A stretch of 6,151 bases of DNA from Methanobrevibacter sp. (GTDB lineage: Archaea; Methanobacteriota; Methanobacteria; Methanobacteriales; Methanobacteriaceae), in NCBI GenBank assembly GCA_031289975.1, contig JAITOM010000081.1, positions 1-6,151 on the forward strand. Reading direction: 5' to 3'. Below are positions 1-4,379 of the stretch, in pieces. A program made the position numbers and the translations under genes. Position 1 is the stretch's first letter. The number at the start of each line of letters is the position of its first letter. The notes beneath the pieces were generated by a model, which was given only the letters and a program-made list of their open reading frames with translations, made no database searches and was not told the origin of the DNA.

Positions 1-154
1 TTTGATATAAATCCTTATTATAATAGAAATTGGGCGACAATTATTTTTTTTCATTTTCTATGAGTCATATATACACCAATTTCAATATATGCTTTTTGGT
101 TTTTCCATCCATAAACCCCAATAAATTAAAATTATAAATAATAACATCTCTTAG

Positions 155-162
155 TATATAAA
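155..162 (+). promoter_or_regulatory. Candidate TATA box
   Basis: TATATAAA is the best archaeal TATA-like octamer upstream of the DUF2283 gene. With the usual spacing of about 25 bases, transcription would start near 185 and give a leader of about 100 bases. In DNA this rich in A/T such octamers also occur by chance. Confidence 0.25.
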
Positions 163-211
163 ATTAAATATTTTCATCCTGATACTGATAAATATTATCT
201 TTGCATAATAA

Positions 212-230
212 TTTTCATTGAAGATGAAAA
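212..230 (+). promoter_or_regulatory. Inverted repeat, possible operator
   Basis: TTTTCAT and ATGAAAA form a perfect 7-base inverted repeat around a 5-base centre. It lies 56 bases before the preferred DUF2283 start, where an operator or leader hairpin would be expected. It also falls inside the protein-like open stretch at 145-285, so it may be incidental. Confidence 0.22.
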
Positions 231-271
231 AAATATTAGATTAATAACCACACACTCTGAAAGAAAAAAAA

Positions 272-277
272 GGATGG
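272..277 (+). promoter_or_regulatory. Shine-Dalgarno site that selects start 286
   Basis: AAAGGATGG is a near match to AAAGGAGG. Its GGAT core (272-275) lies exactly 10 bases before the ATG at 286. The GGAG cores of the genes starting at 2034, 2701 and 3951 have the same 10-base spacing. The ATG at 274 lies inside this site and has no room for its own. Confidence 0.5.
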
Positions 278-285
278 ATAAGAGT

Positions 286-666
286 ATGAAAAATAAAATA
301 GTTAAAGTAAAGGTGGATTATACTTATGATCATTTAGCAGATGCATTATTTGTTTACATTAAAGATAATAATGATTATGAAGAAGCGATTGAATTAAACC
401 CCATAACTTACTTATCTTTTAATAGCAAAGGATTCCCTGCCGCTATCGAATTCTTAGATGCATCTAAAGTATTAAGAGCGAAGAAATATGGTCTACAAAA
501 TATTAAAAAGATTGATATTAATATTAATATAACTGAAGAATGTATTAAAATAAAAAGTAGTTTCATGATTCCATTGCATAATAAGGAAGAATCTAAGGTT
601 AATATTCTGAGTATTGGTAATGATCATGTTATGCCTGTTGTTAATGTAGAATTAATAACTTCTTAA
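286..666 (+). CDS. DUF2283 domain-containing protein
   Basis: A 126-residue protein of unknown biochemical function. Counting from the Met at 286, the DUF2283 domain covers about residues 6-65. It shows the family signature of a YTYDHLADALFVYI strand (family pattern Y-x-x-x-ADALYI), an acidic turn, then the IEFLDASKVL strand (family pattern GIEILDASK). The remaining 60 residues (IKKIDININI onward) are predicted beta-rich and resemble the extended tail of archaeal members. No signal peptide or membrane segment is visible, so it should be cytoplasmic. The ATG at 274 would add MDKS, but 286 is preferred because of the ribosome site at 272-277. The family often sits beside small toxin-like genes; only a possible remnant (145-285) is present here. 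It is apparently monocistronic, with a T-run 60 bases past the stop. Family assignment is firm; any antitoxin role is inference. Confidence 0.85.
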   Translation: MKNKIVKVKVDYTYDHLADALFVYIKDNNDYEEAIELNPITYLSFNSKGFPAAIEFLDASKVLRAKKYGLQNIKKIDININITEECIKIKSSFMIPLHNKEESKVNILSIGNDHVMPVVNVELITS

Positions 667-725
667 AAAAAACTAAATAGCTATTTGAGATATAGTGGTT
701 TTGATAAAGTTCTTAATAAATAAAC

Positions 726-731
726 TTTTTT
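726..731 (+). terminator. Oligo-T tract, possible terminator of the DUF2283 gene
   Basis: Six T residues after AAATAAAC, 60 bases past the DUF2283 stop. Archaeal RNA polymerase terminates at U-rich tracts without a required hairpin. The evidence is weak because T-runs are common here. Confidence 0.25.
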
Positions 732-863
732 AAATATAAATATTATTATAATATATTTATTTAAAATAAGTTATATTATATGAACTAAAAAAATGTTTTT
801 AAGTAATGAGTTTTTTAAAAATATCTTTAAATTATCAATTTCATGAATAAAAATATAATATTA

Positions 864-881
864 TTTATTTTTAAAAATAAA
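864..881. repeat. Perfect 18-base A/T palindrome
   Basis: TTTATTTTT followed directly by AAAAATAAA. It lies in the interior of the candidate element 691-989. It has low complexity and may be incidental. Confidence 0.4.
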
Positions 882-899
882 ATAGTTAAATTTATTAAT

Positions 900-920
900 T
901 AATATTTTAATAAAATATTA
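900..920. repeat. Perfect 10-base inverted repeat, 1-base centre
   Basis: TAATATTTTA, one A, then TAAAATATTA. This is the longest perfect palindrome noticed in the spacer, located near the right end of the candidate element 691-989. Confidence 0.45.
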
Positions 921-953
921 GAAACAATTATTGAAAATTAAACAAATAAAAAT

Positions 954-994
954 AAATGATTAATTACAAACTTTTTTTATTCCACTATAATTAA
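954..994 (-). repeat. 41-base dispersed repeat, copy 1
   Basis: Read on the - strand from TTAATTATAGTGGAATAAA onward, this matches 4336-4296 at 36 of 41 positions. It forms the right end of the candidate element 691-989. The non-A/T core TAGTGG is shared with the end at 691. Confidence 0.6.
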
Positions 995-1175
995 AATAAA
1001 TTTATATTTTTAAAATTTGAAATTATAGATTTTTATAAATATAATATTTGAAATTAAATAATTTAATGAAAAAAATTATCATCCAAAATTTAAGAACATT
1101 TCCAAAAGGACTATAATGAATGAATAAAAAATTTTATTAACATGTAGTACAATGCTGTTAAAATAAGAAAATTGA

Positions 1176-1200
1176 GGCTGTGAAAAATTCAACTGATGAA
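1176..1200 (+). repeat. Left terminal inverted repeat
   Basis: GGCTGTGAAAAAT then TCAACTGATGAA. It pairs with the reverse complement of 1333-1357 with two mismatches (T/C and G/A). Confidence 0.75.
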
Positions 1201-1202
1201 TA

Positions 1203-1237
1203 TATAATACTTTATTCAATGTTTATAATACTTCATT
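1203..1237 (+). repeat. Two tandem copies of TATAATACTTYATT
   Basis: TATAATACTTTATT (1203-1216) and TATAATACTTCATT (1224-1237) lie 21 bases apart inside the 186-base element, next to the left terminal repeat. They could be a subterminal transposase-binding repeat, although this is inference. Confidence 0.45.
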
Positions 1238-1279
1238 TTTTGAAGCATTTTAAGAACTTTATAAGATTAATACACTACT

Positions 1280-1288
1280 AAAAAAAAA
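1280..1288 (-). terminator. T9 run on the - strand, probable methyltransferase terminator
   Basis: Nine A on the + strand are nine T on the transcribed side, 71 bases beyond the methyltransferase stop. This is the first long T-run reached by that transcript, and it lies inside the 186-base element, so the insertion may now supply the terminator. Confidence 0.35.
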
Positions 1289-1332
1289 GATTTTTACTTA
1301 TATTCTACATTTGAGTAAAAAGTTAAAAATAA

Positions 1333-1357
1333 TTTATCAGTTGGATTTTTCACAGCC
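1333..1357 (-). repeat. Right terminal inverted repeat
   Basis: Read on the - strand it begins GGCTGTGAAAAAT and continues CCAACTGATAAA. It is the partner of 1176-1200. The outer GG on this side reaches 1359, one base from the methyltransferase stop codon (1362-1360). Confidence 0.75.
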
Positions 1358-1359
1358 CC

Positions 1360-2034
1360 TTATTTCCTACCACCAAAAACAGCATGAGTATAATACTTAA
1401 AAACAATGTCAACTTCCCTAAAACCTACCTTTTCAAACCACTTTATCTGATCAACTAACTTAGGATGCACATTATCCTCCCTATGAATCCTATATTTTAA
1501 TGTTTTTTCTTTCATGGAATTTTTCTTTACAAAATTATTAATAACATCATCATATAATCTTTGATTATGTCTTGATGATGCTGAAACAAAGTCTGCAATA
1601 TAGAAAAATCCATTCTTTTTTAAAGCCTTGTAAATCCTCCTATAAAGATTTTTTTTATCTTCATCTCCTATTAGATTATGAATAGCTAAAGAAGATAAGA
1701 CCACATCATAACAATCATTATTAAAATTAAAATCAGAAAAATCAGCGATTATAAACTTGATATTATCATAATCCCATAGTTTCTTTTTAGCCAAATTTAT
1801 CATTTCTTTGGATGAATCCATGCAAGTTATACGGCTGTTAGGAAATTTTTCTTTGATTTTTTGGGTTAAAGAACCTGTTCCACATCCAAGATCCAGAATA
1901 TTTATATATTCATAATTGTTAAAAGTAAAAATATTAATCAAAGCTTCAATCATCTGTTTATAATATGGTATTATTTTAACTATCTCTTTATCATAGTTAG
2001 GAGCAATTTCACGAAATCTCTCCTTAGCATCCAA
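1360..2034 (-). CDS. Class I SAM-dependent methyltransferase, CmoA-like
   Basis: A 224-residue soluble enzyme, typical length for a minimal Rossmann-fold methyltransferase. Motif I is ILDLGCGTGS (residues 46-55), which binds SAM. Asp73 in CMDSS ends strand 2 and should contact the ribose. ADFSDF (97-102) corresponds to the adenine-contacting loop. YDVVLSSLAIHNL (109-121) is motif IV, and NGFFYIADF (141-149) is the following strand. The C-terminus, with WFEKVGF (199-205) and the end HAVFGGRK, is the tail seen in the CmoA/UbiE-like group. The methyl acceptor cannot be read from sequence, so CmoA function should not be assumed. The start codon is TTG at 2034-2032, supported by GGAG 10 bases upstream; the first internal ATG (residue 28) would cut into the fold. 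The gene stands alone, and its stop directly abuts the 186-base element at 1174-1359. Confidence 0.85.
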   Translation of the reverse strand: MDAKERFREIAPNYDKEIVKIIPYYKQMIEALINIFTFNNYEYINILDLGCGTGSLTQKIKEKFPNSRITCMDSSKEMINLAKKKLWDYDNIKFIIADFSDFNFNNDCYDVVLSSLAIHNLIGDEDKKNLYRRIYKALKKNGFFYIADFVSASSRHNQRLYDDVINNFVKKNSMKEKTLKYRIHREDNVHPKLVDQIKWFEKVGFREVDIVFKYYTHAVFGGRK

Positions 2035-2042
2035 AATTTACA

Positions 2043-2048
2043 CACTCC
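2043..2048 (-). promoter_or_regulatory. Shine-Dalgarno site supporting the TTG start
   Basis: GGAGTG on the - strand, with GGAG (2048-2045) 10 bases before TTG at 2034. The spacing equals that of the genes starting at 2701 and 3951. An overlapping ATG at 2050 is out of frame. Confidence 0.55.
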
Positions 2049-2338
2049 ATATAAAGTTTTATACATTACTTCTCCAAACTTTTTATAACATTTATTTAAA
2101 CATGTACGATCCATGCATATTTTTTTACAAAATTGAATTAATGGAATAATCTGATTAAATTTATAATTTATTATATTATCATTTTAGCCTTAAAAAGGTA
2201 AAATATACGAATTTTCCTATGAGAAATGAAAATAATAATAAAACATCATAGTCATATATGTTTAAATCAAGCTTATAGAAATTCTCTTAAACAAAATGTA
2301 AAACATATACAGACAATTATAACTTCTAAATTTAATCG
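2049..2338. other. Gene-free spacer between methyltransferase and small secreted gene
   Basis: No supported gene on either strand. It holds the presumed methyltransferase promoter (near 2085). Nearer the small secreted gene's end it has U-rich sequence on the - strand (around 2288-2305, GTTTTACATTTTGTTT) that could end the upstream operon. An inverted repeat pairs TATATGTTT (2255-2263) with AAACATATA (2301-2309). A short CCTTAAAAAGG palindrome lies near 2190. Confidence 0.5.
2081..2088 (-). promoter_or_regulatory. Candidate TATA box of the methyltransferase gene
   Basis: TTATAAAA on the - strand. Transcription starting about 25 bases downstream (near 2060) would leave a leader of about 25 bases that still contains the ribosome site. 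A second TATAAAA-like run near 2058-2065 would start the RNA past that site and is less likely. Confidence 0.3.
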
Positions 2339-2701
2339 TTACCAAGGAGTGGTACTATCATAACCGAAATCAACAGCACCATTCGCTTTATATTCTATAC
2401 CAATTAACACTAATTGTATATTATCCCCTGTCACATTACGAGTATAATTATTTCCCCTATGTGTAAAACTCAGCCAAGTAGATTTTTGTGTAGCTACTTG
2501 GAAAGTTATGTTTTGGAATGGTTCTGCAACATATGTCATGTTTGCAAATGTAATATATTTAACTTCATTATCATCATTCAATACTAAAACATCCCATACA
2601 GGATTACGATAATCTACATGACGAGTAGCTGAAACACCATTTAACAAAACACATAAAACTATTATTACAAAACAAGGGATTAACACATTTTTAAGATTCA
2701 T
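2339..2701 (-). CDS. Small secreted protein of unknown family
   Basis: I do not recognise this 120-residue protein. Residues 1-25 form a clear signal peptide: MNLK, a hydrophobic core (VLIPCFVIIVLCVLL), then NGVSA with likely cleavage after Ala25. That leaves a mature chain of about 95 residues, rich in short alternating hydrophobic strands and ending in DSTTPW, which suggests a small beta-sandwich. Four N-glycosylation sequons are visible (Asn54, 64, 85, 89), fitting an exported archaeal protein. There is no membrane anchor after the signal, and the only two Cys are in the signal peptide. The ATG lies 2 bases after the stop of the beta-helix gene, and its AAAGGAG site is inside that gene's last codons, so the two are translationally coupled and probably act together at the cell surface. 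Function unknown. Confidence 0.75.
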   Translation of the reverse strand: MNLKNVLIPCFVIIVLCVLLNGVSATRHVDYRNPVWDVLVLNDDNEVKYITFANMTYVAEPFQNITFQVATQKSTWLSFTHRGNNYTRNVTGDNIQLVLIGIEYKANGAVDFGYDSTTPW

Positions 2702-2703
2702 TT

Positions 2704-3951
2704 TTATCTAACTCCTTTACTAAGTTGTCTAAAATCATTTGGAAGATTGTTATCAATATAATTATTATTGTCTGACTTAAATTTACTTATATCACTTACA
2801 GTAGCAATAGCTCCTCCTCCAAAACTAGTATTTGCCTGATTATTTTGCATTATTAAATAGCTCATGTTTATAAGTGTTCCTATATCATATATACCTCCAC
2901 CCTCTTGAGATGCATTATTCCCATTGAAAACTGTTCTAAACTCAGTTTTTTTGTTAATAACACCATTAATAGTATTATAAATAGCTCCTCCATATCTTGC
3001 TTGATTAAATTCAAAATGAGAATTACTCCTAGAAGAACCATAAAATGTACAATGATGATTATTTTTCAAAGCACCCCCATTTCCATTTACTGCGATATTA
3101 TTTCCATAATGACAGTCAGTAATCACTCCTGTACCATTAATTATACTCATTCCGCCACCATCAGTCGCATTATTAAAATTTATACTACAATTTAAAAAAT
3201 TCGCAATACCTTCATTAATATTAATGCCACCACCATCACTCGCACTATTACTACTAATATCACAGCAGGTAAAGTTCCCCATGCCTTTATTTACATAAAC
3301 ACCACCACCATAGGACATTGCATGATTATTAGTGATAATGCAATTAAAAATTGGAGGATTATTATCTTGTCCTGAATGTATACCATCACCATACTGTGCA
3401 TTATTATTTGTGAAATTACAGTCACTAATATAACATCTTGTGCTGGTCTTAGTTATACTGATTCCACCACCTCTATTTGATGCTTGATTATTTGTGAAAC
3501 TACAATTAATTATATGATTAGTTCCTCCACCTGTTATGAAAATTCCCCCACCATCTTCTTTTGCAGTGTTTGAATCAATAACACAATCAGACAAGTTTAA
3601 ATCACTACCATTATTGAATATTGCCCCACCACTTGTTATTGAATATCCATTTACCAATTCAAGATTGTTTATAGCAACATTAACTTTAACACTAGGGTCT
3701 ATATTAAAACCATCATTAACAATTTCCATAACTTTTTGTAATGTTTGAACAGGATCATCCATTGTACCAGAATTATTATCATCACCATCAACACTAACAT
3801 AAACAATATTAATAATATTTGAACCATCTTTAGGAATATCGAATAAACTTATATAATCAAATAAACTATCATTATATATCGCACCTACAGATGAAAGTGT
3901 GATGCTTAAAACTAAAATCACAAGAGATAAAGCAATTTTATTATTTCTCAT
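2704..3951 (-). CDS. Secreted parallel beta-helix (adhesin-like) protein
   Basis: A 415-residue exported surface-type protein. Residues 1-24 are a signal peptide ending SSVGA. Residues 50-72 carry the motif VYVSVDGDDNNSGTMDDPVQ, which opens many right-handed beta-helix proteins. From about 107 to 383 there are eleven turns, each marked by G-G-G/A-hydrophobic motifs (near 108, 134, 161, 188, 215, 240, 265, 292, 321, 351, 378) at a 25-30 residue period, with C-x-(3-4)-N-N-x-A between them. This is the polymorphic outer membrane protein/adhesin-like repeat pattern. About 13 sequons suggest heavy N-glycosylation. Oddities: no C-terminal membrane helix, Ig-like domain or pseudomurein-binding repeat is visible, and the stretch between the opening motif and the first turn is short. 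The protein is therefore released, held by a partner, or truncated. It starts with a perfect ribosome site and overlaps the upstream fragment by ATGA. Confidence 0.85.
   Translation of the reverse strand: MRNNKIALSLVILVLSITLSSVGAIYNDSLFDYISLFDIPKDGSNIINIVYVSVDGDDNNSGTMDDPVQTLQKVMEIVNDGFNIDPSVKVNVAINNLELVNGYSITSGGAIFNNGSDLNLSDCVIDSNTAKEDGGGIFITGGGTNHIINCSFTNNQASNRGGGISITKTSTRCYISDCNFTNNNAQYGDGIHSGQDNNPPIFNCIITNNHAMSYGGGVYVNKGMGNFTCCDISSNSASDGGGININEGIANFLNCSINFNNATDGGGMSIINGTGVITDCHYGNNIAVNGNGGALKNNHHCTFYGSSRSNSHFEFNQARYGGAIYNTINGVINKKTEFRTVFNGNNASQEGGGIYDIGTLINMSYLIMQNNQANTSFGGGAIATVSDISKFKSDNNNYIDNNLPNDFRQLSKGVR
2712..2718 (-). promoter_or_regulatory. Ribosome site inside the upstream gene
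   Basis: AAAGGAG on the - strand, formed by the SKG codons near the end of the beta-helix gene, with GGAG 10 bases before the ATG at 2701. It indicates coupled translation of the two secreted proteins. Confidence 0.6.
2803..3634 (-). repeat. Array of eleven beta-helix coding repeats
   Basis: The GGG(I/A/V/M) turn codons recur at intervals of about 75-90 bases across codons 107-383 of the beta-helix gene. The fifth glycine motif reads YGDGI instead of GGGI, the only Gly-to-Asp change in the set. The repeats are diverged at DNA level, so they are old rather than freshly expanded. Confidence 0.7.
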
Positions 3952-4302
3952 GAAAATACACCTCCTATATTATTCAAAAAACCTCTCATGGATATTTTCT
4001 CCTTGCAAAAAAAGTTAAAATTAGGATTATTCAATAATCCCAAATTATAACCAGAATAAAGACTATCTCCTTCTATACTGATTAAAATATCTCCTGACGA
4101 TCCATAATATTTGTCACAATCAAGAAAAATACCAGTAATTGTTTCCTCTTCCCAAAATAGCTCTATTCACAGATCCAAAATTTCCTTCTGTAATAGTAAC
4201 ATTATAATCTCCATTATCTATTGGTTGACCATCGTGTTTTGATACATTGAATGTTAAATTAATATTATCACCAGGTTTACAAGAATCAACTATAAAAATC
4301 AT
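3948..4302 (-). pseudogene. Truncated, frameshifted Ig-like adhesin domain fragment
   Basis: Frame one (4302-4120) encodes CKPGDNINLTFNVSKHDGQP and then NGDYNVTITEGNFGSVN, the pattern of Ig-like/bacterial-Ig domains in archaeal adhesin-like proteins, before drifting into a stop. A second frame, open from 4166 to the TGA at 3950-3948, continues naturally with ELFWEEETITGIFLDCDKYY, then GSSGDILISIEGDSLYSGYN. Dropping one base at about 4164 joins them into one domain of roughly 115 residues. The 5' end is also missing: a TAA lies two codons before the ATG at 4302, there is no signal peptide, and there is no ribosome site. The last TGA overlaps the beta-helix ATG (ATGA), so this was the preceding cistron of the same unit. 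A sequencing error cannot be excluded for the frameshift, but it would not explain the missing N-terminus. Confidence 0.7.
3959..3966 (-). promoter_or_regulatory. Perfect Shine-Dalgarno site of the beta-helix gene
   Basis: AGGAGGTG on the - strand, full complementarity to the archaeal 16S 3' end, with 7 bases between its last G and the ATG at 3951. It is the strongest ribosome site in the window. It lies inside the last codons of the upstream fragment (NIGGVFS). Confidence 0.8.
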
Positions 4303-4336
4303 TACTTATAAACTTTATTTATTCCACTATATTTAA
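4296..4336 (-). repeat. 41-base dispersed repeat, copy 2 (solo)
   Basis: Read on the - strand it begins TTAAATATAGTGGAATAAAT and matches 994-954 at 36 of 41 positions. It sits between the glycosyltransferase stop and the adhesin fragment, and its inner end contains that fragment's ATG. It could be the leftover end of an insertion element that truncated the adhesin gene. It could also be a conserved 3' or promoter element, since it contains TTTATAAG. Confidence 0.6.
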
Positions 4337-4379
4337 CTTTTTCATGACAAAAACTTCTTCTAACTCTTTAAATCTTATC

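Larger units (their letters stand above)
145..285 (+). pseudogene. Possible 3' remnant of a DUF2283 partner gene (toxin-like?)
   Basis: Seen: the frame of the DUF2283 gene stays open upstream from the stop at 142-144, with no ATG, GTG or TTG before 274. The translation looks like protein rather than random A/T: it contains YFHPDTDKYYLCIIIFIEDE, then KNIRLITTH and a basic SERKKRM, which is a beta-strand, charged turn, beta-strand pattern. Known: DUF2283 genes are often preceded by small genes of RelE/DUF4258-like or similar type, whose last strands have this hydrophobic-then-ITxY/ITTH look. Inference: this is the 3' end of such a gene that has lost its start and 5' part. It could also be an N-terminal extension of the DUF2283 protein using an unusual start, or chance. 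No matching 5' portion was found in bases 1-144. Confidence 0.33.
691..989. mobile_element. Candidate MITE or IS remnant with TATAGTGG ends
   Basis: The left end (691 onward, TATAGTGG then TTTTGATAAAGTT) and the inverted right end (989 leftward, TATAGTGG then AATAAAAAAAGTT) match at 16 of 21 positions, including the outer eight. The interior has no coding sequence and carries two A/T palindromes. If the outer TA at each end is the target, the pattern resembles elements that insert at TA. The right end is also matched by a solo copy at 4296-4336, so this sequence recurs in the window. The internal mismatches and the A/T bias keep this tentative. Confidence 0.35.
667..1173. other. Gene-free, extremely A/T-rich spacer
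   Basis: No open frame of protein-like composition was seen on either strand. The stretch holds a T-run after the DUF2283 gene (726-731), a candidate mobile element (691-989) and two A/T palindromes (864-881, 900-920). It contains almost no G or C. Confidence 0.6.
1174..1359. mobile_element. 186-base MITE-like element with terminal inverted repeats
   Basis: The left terminus GAGGCTGTGAAAAAT (then T, CAACTGAT, G, AA) and the inverted right terminus GGGGCTGTGAAAAAT (then C, CAACTGAT, A, AA) match at all but three of the first 25 or so positions. They face inward and enclose about 130 bases with no coding sequence, as expected for a miniature element moved in trans by a transposase. The general look of the ends (G-rich tip, CTGTGAAAAA) resembles termini of DDE transposase elements such as IS1182-type, but the family cannot be assigned from here. 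Inside are a 14-base near-repeat (1203-1216, 1224-1237), a small hairpin (1231-1245) and an A9 run. No clear target duplication flanks it. Its right end directly abuts the methyltransferase stop codon. Confidence 0.7.

Noticed and set aside
1..63. Possible C-terminal end of a gene entering from the left (FDINPYYNRNWATIIFFHFL)
   Set aside because: Only 20 codons at the window edge; cannot be told from chance in A/T-rich DNA. The sequence to the left would decide.
53..120. Short - strand frame reading GVYGWKNQKAYIEIGVYMTH
   Set aside because: Protein-like, but bounded by stops within about 25 codons, with no start and no neighbouring coding sequence.
667..1359. CRISPR array or tandem repeat in the A/T-rich spacer
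   Set aside because: No regularly spaced repeats with unique spacers; the only repeats are the element ends, one 14-base pair and simple A/T palindromes.
2255..2309. 9-base inverted repeat TATATGTTT / AAACATATA with a 37-base loop
   Set aside because: The loop is too long for an intrinsic terminator and the arms are A/T-rich; likely incidental.
2905..3195. Open frame of 96 codons on the + strand
   Set aside because: It lies antisense inside the beta-helix gene, and its composition (Ile/Ser/Thr-rich, no domain) mirrors the repeated codons of that gene.
3536..3748. Open frame of 70 codons on the + strand
   Set aside because: Antisense shadow of the beta-helix repeats; no ribosome site and no recognisable protein.
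4120..4170. Programmed ribosomal frameshift in the adhesin fragment
   Set aside because: No slippery heptamer or downstream structure was seen at the junction, and the N-terminus is also missing, so decay is simpler.
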